Part shown: positions 1-7,014 of the stretch, in pieces
Position numbering within the stretch: position 1 is the stretch's first letter
Layout: every line of letters begins with the position of its first letter
Position numbers and translations under genes: made by a program
Notes under the pieces: generated by a model
Told to the model about the DNA's origin: nothing
Seen by the model: the letters and a program-made list of their open reading frames with translations, nothing else
Databases searched by the model: none
Assembly (NCBI GenBank): GCA_002296055.1
Contig: DBHE01000064.1
Span: 1 to 26,447, forward strand
DNA: 26,447 bases
Direction: 5' to 3'
Source of the DNA: Pseudomonadaceae bacterium UBA836
Lineage (GTDB): Bacteria; Pseudomonadota; Gammaproteobacteria; Pseudomonadales; Pseudomonadaceae

Positions 1-1251
1 CAGGTCGGGGTTATTGGTATCGATATCAGCGGCAAGACTCAAGGTAGCTCCAGCCCGCTGGCAACTACCGAGTTTCTGGATGAGCAGGAAACCGCCCAGG
101 CGATGATCAACGAGCTGGCCGAGCAGGGCGTCAACAAGATCATCTTGCTGACGCATTATCAGTATGAGAACGACCTGGACCTGGCGCGTAACCTGTCGGG
201 TGTGGATGTCATTATCGGTGGCGACTCTCACACCCTGCTGGGCGATTTTGCTGCCTACGGTATGAATGCGGGTGGCGAGTATCCAACCAAGGTCACCAAT
301 GCCGATGGCAACACGGCCTGTGTGGCCCAAGCCTGGGAATACGCCAAGGTAGTTGGCGAGCTGAATGTACAGTGGGACAGCGAAGGCAATGTGGTCTCCT
401 GCGAAGGGGTACCGCACCTGTTGTTGGATCAGCCAACCCGTAACGACGTTGCTCTCACTGGTGATGCCGAGGCTGAGGTGCTGGCGGCTATTGATGCCGA
501 TCCCCAGCTCAGTCTGACCGCGCCAGATGCCGCAGCCCAGGCTGTGCTCAGCAGCTACACGCAGCAGCTCGACACCTTCCGCAATAACGTCGTTGGTATG
601 GCCACTGAAGACCTGTGCCTGGCGCGGATTCCGGGTGTGCCCTACGGCGATACCACCTGCACGGGCGAAGACCCCAACCGTGGCGGCGATATTCCCAATG
701 TGGTGGCCAATGCCTTCCTGTTTCTGAGCAAAAACGCCGATGTTTCTATCCAGAACGCGGGTGGCGTACGCATTGATATCCCTGCTGGTGATATCACCAT
801 TGGCGATGCCTACACGCTGCTGCCGTTTTCCAACACGCTGACCAACCTCGAAATAACCGGGGCGGAAATTCGCCAGGTACTGAATGAGGCTGTTGATTAC
901 GCGCACAGCAATTCCAGCGGTGCTTATCCCTACGCTGCTGGCCTGCGCTGGTATGTGGATATGAATCGTCCGGCAGGTCAGCGGTTGTACGATATCGAGT
1001 ATCGCGTGCGCAATGAGGGTGCCTGGCAGCCTTTGACCGATGCCACGGTGCTCACAGTCGTGAGCAACAGCTTTACCGCGTTGGGGCAGGATGGCTATGT
1101 GACCTTTGGCACAGTCAGTCAAGACGGCCGCGCCGAGGATACCTTCCTCGATTATGCGCAGTCTTTTGTCGATTACATGCTGGAAGTCGGCACGGTACGC
1201 AAGCCGGCGCAGGATGAGTACTCCACGCAGTTCTACACGCCCGCCAACTGA
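1..1251 (+). CDS. 5'-nucleotidase / metallophosphatase, C-terminal part (cut by window edge)
   Basis: The frame is open from base 1, so the start lies outside; 416 residues are visible. The family are periplasmic or surface enzymes that dephosphorylate nucleotides, or split NAD in NadN-type members. The end of the metallophosphatase domain is visible: LTHYQ, with a probable metal-binding His near visible residue 52, and GGDSHTLLGD near 73-82, whose His77 matches the last His of the GHxH motif. The C-terminal nucleotide-binding domain follows, with NAGGVRID, LPFSNTL and NSFTALGQDGY; the last supplies the residues that usually stack on the base. Asp replaces the first His of GHxH, which I think is normal for this subfamily but cannot confirm. 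A hairpin follows the stop and the next gene has its own possible promoter, so this looks like the end of a transcript. The family is certain; the substrate is not. Confidence 0.9.
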   Translation, partial: QVGVIGIDISGKTQGSSSPLATTEFLDEQETAQAMINELAEQGVNKIILLTHYQYENDLDLARNLSGVDVIIGGDSHTLLGDFAAYGMNAGGEYPTKVTNADGNTACVAQAWEYAKVVGELNVQWDSEGNVVSCEGVPHLLLDQPTRNDVALTGDAEAEVLAAIDADPQLSLTAPDAAAQAVLSSYTQQLDTFRNNVVGMATEDLCLARIPGVPYGDTTCTGEDPNRGGDIPNVVANAFLFLSKNADVSIQNAGGVRIDIPAGDITIGDAYTLLPFSNTLTNLEITGAEIRQVLNEAVDYAHSNSSGAYPYAAGLRWYVDMNRPAGQRLYDIEYRVRNEGAWQPLTDATVLTVVSNSFTALGQDGYVTFGTVSQDGRAEDTFLDYAQSFVDYMLEVGTVRKPAQDEYSTQFYTPAN

Positions 1252-1267
1252 GTTAGTCCGCGCCATG

Positions 1268-1299
1268 GCCCGAAGGGAGACTGCTATTTCCTTTCGGGC
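1268..1299 (+). terminator. Hairpin after the 5'-nucleotidase gene
   Basis: GCCCGAAGGGA (1268-1278) pairs with TCCTTTCGGGC (1289-1299) through 11 positions including one G-U pair, around a 10-base loop. It begins 16 bases after the stop. No T-run follows, so as an intrinsic terminator it would be weak. Confidence 0.45.
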
Positions 1300-1346
1300 T
1301 GTGGCCGGTTAGAGGGTAAGTGTCGGTAGCCAGTTCCAAATGGCGC

Positions 1347-1352
1347 TACAAT
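1347..1352 (+). promoter_or_regulatory. Possible -10 element for the glutaredoxin-like gene
   Basis: TACAAT sits inside the small palindrome CGCTACAATAGCG (1344-1356), 33 bases before the ATG at 1386. GCTACAAT is a common form of the housekeeping -10 in Pseudomonas. No convincing -35 hexamer is seen at 16-18 bases, so this is tentative. Confidence 0.35.
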
Positions 1353-1385
1353 AGCGGCCTGTTTCCCGACTCGCCGTGACCCTCC

Positions 1386-1649
1386 ATGAAGCAAATCCCT
1401 CCTGTCATTCTCTATGGCACGCTCGCCTGCCATCTGTGTGAGAACGCCATGCACGTGCTGCAGCCGCTGATTGCCGACGGTTTGCGGGTGAGCGAGGTCG
1501 ATATCAGCGACAGTGACGAGCTGATGCAGCGTTATCAGATGCGTATTCCGGTGCTTCAACGCACGGACAGCGGCGCCGAGCTGGATTTTCCGTTTGACCT
1601 GGCCCAGGTGATGGACTGGTTGGGCGATGACTTGCGCGAAGGGGGTTAA
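1386..1649 (+). CDS. Glutaredoxin-family (DUF836-type) thiol protein
   Basis: An 87-residue cytoplasmic protein with a thioredoxin fold. The N-terminal beta strand VILYGT leads into CHLC (Cys15, Cys18), the CxxC redox pair of glutaredoxins. RIPVL near 53-57 supplies the cis-proline (Pro55) that faces the active site. The length fits the short glutaredoxin-like family. ATG at 1386 is the only sensible start, although its ribosome binding site is poor. The stop is 3 bases before the GTG of the YcgN-family gene, so the two are probably one transcript. The family role is thiol-disulfide exchange; the specific partner is unknown. A partnership with the cysteine-cluster protein next door is inferred from gene order only. 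Confidence 0.85.
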   Translation: MKQIPPVILYGTLACHLCENAMHVLQPLIADGLRVSEVDISDSDELMQRYQMRIPVLQRTDSGAELDFPFDLAQVMDWLGDDLREGG

Positions 1650-1652
1650 TCA

Positions 1653-2105
1653 GTGGCGATGCGCGTAGAGCCGTTCTGGAAACGCAAGACGTTGACAGAG
1701 CTGGAGCTGGACGAGTGGGAGTCGCTGTGCGATGGCTGCGGCTTGTGCTGCCTGCAGAAGCTGGAAGACGAAGACGACGCGCAGGCGATCTATTACACCC
1801 GCGTTGCCTGCAAATTGCTGGATCTGCACTCCTGCCGCTGCAGCGATTATCCGAACCGCCAGCGCTTTGTGCCCGATTGCATTCAGCTGACCCCGGGCAA
1901 GGCGCGCGACTTTGCCTGGCTGCCACCGACCTGTGGTTATCGCCTGGTAGCCGAGGGCAAAGACCTGCCGCCATGGCATCCGCTGGTATGCGGCGACGAG
2001 CAGGCCGTGCACAAGGCCGGCATATCGCTGTCTGGCCAGATGATGCCCGAGGGCAGCGTGGCCGATGACGACTGGGAAGATCACATTATCTTTCGCGTTG
2101 GTTAG
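1653..2105 (+). CDS. YcgN-family (UPF0260) cysteine-cluster protein
   Basis: A 150-residue protein of the YcgN/UPF0260 family, whose biochemical role is not established. It carries the family cysteine pattern CDGCGLCC near 26-33, further cysteines at 53, 61, 63 and 76, then PPTCGYR and HPLVCGD. This suggests metal or Fe-S binding, as in the related CxxCxxCC proteins. GTG at 1653 is preferred because a run of G (1641-1645) lies 7 bases upstream; ATG at 1659 is the alternative. The gene directly follows the glutaredoxin-like gene. Its stop is 2 bases from the stop of the convergent mlaA, and both stops lie within one inverted repeat. Confidence 0.88.
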   Translation: MAMRVEPFWKRKTLTELELDEWESLCDGCGLCCLQKLEDEDDAQAIYYTRVACKLLDLHSCRCSDYPNRQRFVPDCIQLTPGKARDFAWLPPTCGYRLVAEGKDLPPWHPLVCGDEQAVHKAGISLSGQMMPEGSVADDDWEDHIIFRVG

Positions 2106-2118
2106 CGTTAACGCGAAA
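2091..2118. terminator. Inverted repeat spanning the stops of two convergent genes
   Basis: TTTCGCGTT (2091-2099) and AACGCGAAA (2110-2118) form a perfect 9-base-pair stem around a 10-base loop. The stop of the YcgN-family gene (2103-2105) and that of mlaA (2108-2110) both fall in loop or arm. The TTT/AAA ends give a short U-run in either direction, so it could terminate both transcripts. Confidence 0.5.
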
Positions 2119-2887
2119 TCTCAAACTCCCTCAGCTTGGTATGCAGGTACCGTACCTGGTCGTACTCGAACGGGCTGTCCAGCGCGCCGTAACGGAAGGG
2201 TATGCCATAGCGCAGATCAATGGCCCATAGCCCCCAGGTGGCCTGGTAGTTGTTCATGAAATCGCGGTTTTCCATGAAGTTGACGTAATCCTCAAATACC
2301 CAGTCAACCGCACGGCCAGTGCCATCGCGCAGGCTGGATGGGCCGAGGAACGGAATGACGACGTAGGGGCCGGGTGGCACGCCCCAAACGCCAAGGGTTT
2401 GTCCGAAGTCCTCGTCCTGTTGCGGCAGGCCCATGCCTTCGGCGACATCAAAGATGCCGGCCAGCCCGAAAATGCTGTTGAACAGCAGACGTGCTGTGGT
2501 TTGCGCGCTGAGGTGGAACTTGCCCTGCAGCAGACTATTGCCCAGGTTGGGGATGTCGCGCAGGTTATCGAAGACATTGGATACGCCGGTGCGCACCGGC
2601 TCAGGGGTAGCCCAGACGTAAGTACGTACTACCGGCAGGTAAACATAGCGGTCAAAGCGCGCGTTGAAACGATAAATACGACGATTGATACCCTCCAGCG
2701 GGTCGTGCACGTTCAGTGCGCGCAGGCTGGAGCGCTCGAACTGGTAGCGGTTCTCGCGCTCGTCGATGTCCAGTTTCAGCAATGGGTCTTGGTAGGCCGG
2801 CACCTCAGCTGTGGCGTCTTGAGCTTGAGCTTGGCCACCGACGGTCAGGGTTGCGGCCAGCAGGGCAAGTGGCATGAATGTTTTCAT
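2108..2887 (-). CDS. mlaA: MlaA (VacJ) outer-membrane lipid-asymmetry protein
   Basis: A 259-residue protein of the MlaA/VacJ family, which removes mislocalised phospholipids from the outer leaflet of the outer membrane and passes them to MlaC. The family core is clear: DPLEGINRRIYRFNARFD near 62-79, DNLRDIPNLGNSLLQGK, then TLGVWGVPPGPYVVIPFLGPS and the DGTGRAVDW region. The N-terminus (MKTFMPLALLAATLTVGGQAQAQ) is a signal peptide with an AQA-type signal peptidase I site. No cysteine lipobox is present, unlike the E. coli lipoprotein. The ATG overlaps the stop of the upstream hydrolase by 4 bases (ATGA), so translation is probably coupled. The mlaFEDCB genes are not in the window. Confidence 0.93.
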   Translation of the reverse strand: MKTFMPLALLAATLTVGGQAQAQDATAEVPAYQDPLLKLDIDERENRYQFERSSLRALNVHDPLEGINRRIYRFNARFDRYVYLPVVRTYVWATPEPVRTGVSNVFDNLRDIPNLGNSLLQGKFHLSAQTTARLLFNSIFGLAGIFDVAEGMGLPQQDEDFGQTLGVWGVPPGPYVVIPFLGPSSLRDGTGRAVDWVFEDYVNFMENRDFMNNYQATWGLWAIDLRYGIPFRYGALDSPFEYDQVRYLHTKLREFEISR

Positions 2888-4188
2888 TGGGCACCTCCCT
2901 GCAGGAAGGCCAGGTAGCGCTCCGCCACTGGCGCGTAGTCCAGATTGCCGCCGTGCCCCCCGCTGGGGTAGAGAAAGGCTCGCTCGCCAAGGGTGGTGGC
3001 AAGGAAGCGATAGTCATCTTCTGCCAGAATCAGGTCATCGGCATTGCTGACCGCCGCAATATTGCGGTTGTCGTGCAGATAGTCTTGCAGGCTGCGCAGA
3101 CTGGTTTCCCAGGCCATGTCTTCGATGGTCTTGTCGGCGTTCTCCAGCTGCCACGCCGGTAGTAGCTGATCGTTGATGTAGCAGGTGAAGTCGCAGAACA
3201 GTGCGCGGCGCAGATACGGCGTGAGAGACGTGCTGACCTTGAGCTGCTGATCAGCTGGTACATAGCGCCCACCGTGGTTGACCAGGTCGCTCATAAAGCT
3301 CAGGTCGGCGGCAGAGAAGCGAAACACCGCGCCAATCAGCATGGCCAGCTCGGCATCTGTCAGCGCCTCGGGCGAGCTCTGAATTTCTGCAAACAGGCTT
3401 TCCTGGATGTCGCTGTTGCCGCGGCTGGCAAAGTGCCGAGACAGCTTCTGGAAGATGTGCTCGTAGAAACTGTCGTTGTCGTCCACGCCTTCGATTTTAG
3501 TGTAGGAGAGGGCATCAAGCCGGCCAACCGAGGCGTACAGGTCAACGGGTGGGTTGAGTAGCAGGATACGTTCAAAGTCGAACTGGCCAAGATGGCTGTC
3601 CAGCTCAGCGACAAAGGCGGCGTGCAAGGCACCCAGGCTAAAGCCGGCCAGGCGGTAGGAGGTAACCTCGAAGCCCAGCTTTTGCTGCGCTTTTTCGACC
3701 GCCATGCTCATCGCGGTGTGCAGGTCGCGTGCGTCATCGGCGCCCATGCCAGGCAGGCCACTGCGCGACGCGGCGGCGATAAAGTCGTGATTGGAGGGCG
3801 AAGACAGCACGATCACATGCATGCCGGCCTGCCAGAACAGACGCTTGAGGTAGTCCATGCGGGTGCTGTCGTAGCCGGAGCCAGTACCAGCCACCAGGAA
3901 GATCAGCGGAGCCGGTTCATCATGCCATGCCACGCGATAGTGCAGGTCACGGTATTCGGACAGTGCTGGCGGCAGCTTGCGTTCGGGGAGCACGCGCACT
4001 TTCAGGTCCGTCTGTTGCACGTCCACATCGCTGGGAACAGGCGCTCGCAGCTTTTCCGGAGTGCCGGCAACAGTGGCCATGAAGGGGTTGGTTACCGGGT
4101 AAGAGTAGGGCTCTTGAGCGTTAGCTGTGAGCGTAAAGGCGGTTAGCAATCCGGCGCAGATTCCGAGCGTCTTTCGATAGGTTGGCAA
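2884..4188 (-). CDS. Exported alpha/beta-hydrolase coupled to MlaA
   Basis: A 434-residue protein with a signal peptide (about residues 1-24, cleavage near TANA-QEP), so periplasmic or envelope-located. The hydrolase fold is suggested by LIFLVAGTGSGYD near 95-107 (strand and oxyanion region), the nucleophile elbow AGFSLGA with Ser184, and a late GGHGG with His412 as candidate catalytic histidine. The acid residue is not assigned. Similar genes beside vacJ in pseudomonads have carried misleading labels such as 'serine/threonine kinase', as I recall; no kinase motif is seen. The stop overlaps the mlaA start. The context suggests a lipid or ester substrate in the envelope, but that is inference. 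ATG at 4188 directly opens the signal peptide. Confidence 0.75.
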   Translation of the reverse strand: MPTYRKTLGICAGLLTAFTLTANAQEPYSYPVTNPFMATVAGTPEKLRAPVPSDVDVQQTDLKVRVLPERKLPPALSEYRDLHYRVAWHDEPAPLIFLVAGTGSGYDSTRMDYLKRLFWQAGMHVIVLSSPSNHDFIAAASRSGLPGMGADDARDLHTAMSMAVEKAQQKLGFEVTSYRLAGFSLGALHAAFVAELDSHLGQFDFERILLLNPPVDLYASVGRLDALSYTKIEGVDDNDSFYEHIFQKLSRHFASRGNSDIQESLFAEIQSSPEALTDAELAMLIGAVFRFSAADLSFMSDLVNHGGRYVPADQQLKVSTSLTPYLRRALFCDFTCYINDQLLPAWQLENADKTIEDMAWETSLRSLQDYLHDNRNIAAVSNADDLILAEDDYRFLATTLGERAFLYPSGGHGGNLDYAPVAERYLAFLQGGAQ

Positions 4189-4247
4189 GCGTCACCTTCC
4201 TGATGGCGTAAATGTGCAAGTCCCTACAAATACCCGCTTTAGGCACC

Positions 4248-4277
4248 AAAAGTTCCCGCGGGCTCGGGGCTCGCGGG
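4248..4277 (-). terminator. Probable terminator downstream of the DUF2061 gene
   Basis: Read on the minus strand, CCCGCG (4277-4272) pairs with CGCGGG (4260-4255) around an 11-base loop, followed by AAC and TTTT (4251-4248). It lies about 55 bases past the DUF2061 stop and 60 bases before the hydrolase start, separating the two units. Confidence 0.45.
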
Positions 4278-4332
4278 GCTTGGAATGCTGGGACGGCGCT
4301 CGCCGGCGCGCGGTGAACCACGTTGCTATCGG

Positions 4333-4536
4333 TCAGGCCGCGAGCGCGCTGGACGCAGGCTGTCGGCGCTGCTGCAGGCGGGTCCAGAGTTTCTCGTGGA
4401 AGTAGAACGCGACAGTGTTGATGGCTGGCTCAACCAGTGCCACGGCGCCTCCCACGAGGATGCTCCCGGTCATCAGGTAAACCACGCCGAAGGCGATAGA
4501 AAAGTGCATGCAGGCGAAGGTGATGGTTTTGATCAT
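4333..4536 (-). CDS. DUF2061 small membrane protein
   Basis: A 67-residue protein starting MIKTITFACMHF and matching the DUF2061 family of small inner-membrane proteins of unknown function. Two hydrophobic segments are visible: about 5-21, and the glycine-rich TGSILVGGAVALVEPAINTVAFYF near 22-45. A short basic tail (EKLWTRLQQRRQ) follows. ATG at 4536 is chosen because GGGG lies 6 bases upstream; a TTG at 4551 would only add five residues. A Fur-box-like sequence lies about 19-37 bases upstream, which would make the gene iron-repressed if real. It is separated from its neighbours by hairpins, so it is probably transcribed alone. Confidence 0.82.
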   Translation of the reverse strand: MIKTITFACMHFSIAFGVVYLMTGSILVGGAVALVEPAINTVAFYFHEKLWTRLQQRRQPASSALAA

Positions 4537-4554
4537 GGCTGGCCCCGACAAACA

Positions 4555-4573
4555 TTAAATGAGAATCATTGTT
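4555..4573 (-). promoter_or_regulatory. Fur-box-like operator upstream of the DUF2061 gene
   Basis: The top strand reads TTAAATGAGAATCATTGTT. Compared by eye with the 19-base Fur consensus GATAATGATAATCATTATC it matches at 13 positions, and the central ATGAGAATCATT matches at 11 of 12. It sits where a promoter for the DUF2061 gene would be. Confidence 0.55.
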
Positions 4574-4651
4574 GAATGTTGTCAGGTTAGAGGTCGCCAG
4601 CACGACGGGGAAGCGGATTTGTTGTATAGCCGCGATAGCCAAAGGTAATCG

Positions 4652-4679
4652 TGCATCGCCCCGCGTGCGGGACGATGCA
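4652..4679 (-). terminator. Long hairpin after the PA3496-family gene
   Basis: TGCATCGCCCCGC and GCGGGACGATGCA form a 12-13 base-pair stem (one G-U on the RNA) around a very tight loop. It starts 14 bases past the PA3496-family stop. No U-run follows, so it may terminate weakly or protect the 3' end. Confidence 0.5.
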
Positions 4680-4693
4680 ATAGGCGGCAGAAA

Positions 4694-4876
4694 TCAGTCG
4701 AAGTCGAAGTCGGACAGCTGCTTTTGCAGGCGGCGTTCTTCGAGGTAGTTATCAATCAGCCGACGCTTGGTCAGGCTGTTGCGTGTATTGGGGGCGCTAT
4801 CGGTGTCTGGGGTATCGTCTTCTTCGACGAAGTCTTCATCGTCGTCCAGCTCGATATCGGATTTTGCTTTGGCCAT
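4694..4876 (-). CDS. PA3496-family small acidic protein
   Basis: A 60-residue soluble protein. The N-terminal half is strongly acidic (DDDEDFVEEDD near 11-21). The C-terminal half, with TKRRLIDNYLEERRLQKQL near 36-54, is basic and probably helical. This matches the PA3496 family, named as a putative envelope-integrity protein in Pseudomonas; its mechanism is unknown. ATG at 4876 has GGAG 8 bases upstream. It follows nth in the same direction after 131 bases. TATAAG lies in that gap on the minus strand and could give it its own promoter. The position next to nth and rsx is the same as I recall in P. aeruginosa (PA3489-PA3496). Confidence 0.85.
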   Translation of the reverse strand: MAKAKSDIELDDDEDFVEEDDTPDTDSAPNTRNSLTKRRLIDNYLEERRLQKQLSDFDFD

Positions 4877-4910
4877 GACTCAACTCCACAGTGAAGATGC
4901 CATTTGCGCA

Positions 4911-4934
4911 CCTTATAAACGCGAAGTCGGATTT
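4911..4934 (-). promoter_or_regulatory. Possible promoter for the PA3496-family gene
   Basis: On the minus strand GCGTTTATAAGG contains a TATAAG -10 about 36 bases before the ATG at 4876. The hexamer 18 bases further upstream is a poor -35 (TTTCCG). An AT-rich run (about 4940-4960) lies just upstream and might act as an UP-like element. This call is tentative. Confidence 0.3.
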
Positions 4935-5007
4935 GCGGAAATAGAATTTTTTTATTGAAAACGGCGAAAAAGCGCAGGTTGCTTTCTGCTAAGCGGGCGC
5001 AGCGCAA

Positions 5008-5643
5008 TCAGTCGGAGGTCTTGCTCTTGTAATCACACAGATCCTCAATGCGGCAGCTGCCGCATTGTGGTGTGCGCGCCTTGCACACGTAACGCCCGTG
5101 CAGAATCAGCCAGTGATGCGCGTCGACCAGAAACTCCTTGGGCACGTGCTTGAGCAGTGTCTTTTCGACTTCCAGCACGTTTTTGCCAGGGGCGATGCCG
5201 GTGCGATTGCTGACACGGAAGATGTGGGTATCCACAGCCATGGTTGGCTGGCCGAACGCCGTATTAAGCACCACGTTGGCGGTTTTCCGGCCGACGCCGG
5301 GCAGGGCTTCGAGCGCTTCGCGGTTATCCGGTACCTGGCTGTTGTGTTGCTCGATAAGGATCTTGCAGGCGGCAATCACGTTGCGCGCCTTGCTGTTGAA
5401 CAGCCCGATAGTCTTGATGTATTCGCTCAGGCCGTCCACGCCAAGGGCGTAAATCGCCTCCGGGGTGTTGGCCACCGGAAACAGTTTATCGGTCGCCTTG
5501 TTGACGCCCACATCGGTTGCCTGCGCTGACAGGGTGACGGCCACCAATAGCTCAAAGGGCGTGCTGAAATTCAGCTCGGTGGTCGGGTGCGGGTTGTCTT
5601 CACGCAGGCGGCGGAAGATCTCGTAGCGTTTTTCCTTGTTCAT
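5008..5643 (-). CDS. nth: Endonuclease III (Nth)
   Basis: A 211-residue DNA glycosylase/AP lyase that removes oxidised pyrimidines in base-excision repair. The helix-hairpin-helix LPGVGRKTAN holds catalytic Lys120, and the aspartate of VDTHI is Asp138, both with E. coli numbering. The 4Fe-4S cluster ligands are Cys187, Cys194, Cys197 and Cys203 (Cx6Cx2Cx5C). Length and ends match E. coli Nth. ATG at 5643 lies 9 bases after the rsxE stop, so nth is the last gene of the rsx operon. The pairing of an electron-transfer complex with this Fe-S enzyme is conserved in many gammaproteobacteria. Confidence 0.97.
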   Translation of the reverse strand: MNKEKRYEIFRRLREDNPHPTTELNFSTPFELLVAVTLSAQATDVGVNKATDKLFPVANTPEAIYALGVDGLSEYIKTIGLFNSKARNVIAACKILIEQHNSQVPDNREALEALPGVGRKTANVVLNTAFGQPTMAVDTHIFRVSNRTGIAPGKNVLEVEKTLLKHVPKEFLVDAHHWLILHGRYVCKARTPQCGSCRIEDLCDYKSKTSD

Positions 5644-5652
5644 CGGCCCGGC

Positions 5653-6369
5653 TCAGTTAATGGTACCGGTAACGCGGACGCGCTTGCTGCCAGCGGCTGC
5701 AGGTTTGACCTCGCGGGCGGCGGCGCGCTCCTTGACCTTGGCGTCAATGAGGTTCTTCAGGGCAATCAACAGACCCATGAAAACAAAGGCGCCGGGCGGC
5801 AGAATGACAAACAGCACATCCTTGTAGTTGGGGAACACCACCAGCGTCCAGTCGGCCGCGACAGGGCCCAGCAGCAGGTCCATACCGGCAAACAGGGTGC
5901 CGTGCCCGACCAGCTCGCGCAGACCGCCGAGAACGATCAGCACCAGGGTGAAACCAAGGCCCATCATGAAACCGTCGACCAGTGACGGCAGGAGCGGATT
6001 TTTCGACGCAAAGGCATCGGCCCGGCCAAGAATGGCGCAGTTGGTGACGATCAGCGGAATGAAAATGCCGAGGATCTGATACAGCTCGTAGGTGAAGGCC
6101 TGCATCAGCAGTTCGATACAGGTGGTCAGCGCGGCGATGATCATCACAAAAGCGGGCAGGCGTACCGCGTCGGTCACGGCGCTGCGGATTAGCGACACCG
6201 CGAGGTTGGAGCCGGTCAGTACCAAAATGGTGGCCAGCCCTAGGCCCAGGGCGTTAACCACCGAGCTGCTGACGCCCAAGAGTGGGCAAAGGCCGAGCAG
6301 CTGCACCAGACCTGGGTTGTTGTGCCACAGACCGTCAGCAGTGATCTCGGTGAGTGTTTTATTGGCCAT
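5653..6369 (-). CDS. rsxE: RsxE/RnfE, electron-transport complex membrane subunit
   Basis: A 238-residue integral membrane subunit of the Rsx/Rnf complex, homologous to RsxA and to NqrD/NqrE. The paired half-helix motifs are visible: [16 protein letters not shown] near 21-36, and [18 protein letters not shown] near 103-120. The cysteines Cys28 and Cys111 of these motifs are thought to bind an intramembrane iron centre in Rnf/Nqr. Hydrophobic segments run to about residue 210, then a basic tail ([19 protein letters not shown]). It starts 3 bases after the rsxG stop and ends 9 bases before nth. Confidence 0.96.
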   Translation of the reverse strand: MANKTLTEITADGLWHNNPGLVQLLGLCPLLGVSSSVVNALGLGLATILVLTGSNLAVSLIRSAVTDAVRLPAFVMIIAALTTCIELLMQAFTYELYQILGIFIPLIVTNCAILGRADAFASKNPLLPSLVDGFMMGLGFTLVLIVLGGLRELVGHGTLFAGMDLLLGPVAADWTLVVFPNYKDVLFVILPPGAFVFMGLLIALKNLIDAKVKERAAAREVKPAAAGSKRVRVTGTIN

Positions 6370-6372
6370 GCA

Positions 6373-7011
6373 TTAGTCCTCGTCTTGCTGCAGCAAGGCG
6401 TCGCGGTGCGCATCGAAATAGGTGAGGGCCTGATAGACCGCCTTGACCACGGCTCTAGGCGTAATGGTGGCGCCGGTGAACTGGTCAAACTGACCGCCGT
6501 CTTTCTTTACCGCCCATTGTTCAGGAATTGGCATGCTCAGGCTTTTGCCGTTGAACGACAATATCCACTGGCTTTTGGCCGTTTCAATCTTGTCACCCAG
6601 ACCAGGCGTTTCCCGGTGACTGACGCTACGCACCCCTGCAATGGTGCCGTCGGCGCGGATACCCACCAGCAGGTCGATGCGGCCGCTGTAGCCGTCTGGC
6701 GCCACCACAGGCAGGATCACCGCGCTGACACGTTCGCCCTGGCGCGCACGGTAGGCGTCGCTCGGGCCGGTGAGGTTGAGGTACTGGCGATCCTGCACGG
6801 TGAAGGTGTCTGTCAGCAGGTCATTGTCGTGTTGGTCGTGCGGCACAATCTCGTTCAGCGCGCTGAGCTGAACCCGACGTTGGGCCTCGCTGATGCGCTC
6901 GGCGGTGCCTTGTTGGGTAATGGCGATCATGCCCACAGTAGCAACGGCAAACAGACCGAGAATGACGCTGTTGCGCAGGATTGAGCGACTGGTTGTAGTT
7001 GGCGTATCCAT
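6373..7011 (-). CDS. rsxG: RsxG/RnfG, FMN-carrying subunit
   Basis: A 212-residue subunit with one N-terminal membrane helix (about 14-32) and a periplasmic FMN domain. The flavinylation motif FTGATIT lies at about 178-184, with Thr182 as the residue that carries covalent FMN through a phosphoester bond. The conserved [12 protein letters not shown] near 131-142 is also present. Attachment would need ApbE, which is not in this window. Spacing to rsxD and rsxE is 3 bases each, which supports a single operon. Confidence 0.96.
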   Translation of the reverse strand: MDTPTTTSRSILRNSVILGLFAVATVGMIAITQQGTAERISEAQRRVQLSALNEIVPHDQHDNDLLTDTFTVQDRQYLNLTGPSDAYRARQGERVSAVILPVVAPDGYSGRIDLLVGIRADGTIAGVRSVSHRETPGLGDKIETAKSQWILSFNGKSLSMPIPEQWAVKKDGGQFDQFTGATITPRAVVKAVYQALTYFDAHRDALLQQDED

Positions 7012-7014
7012 GGC

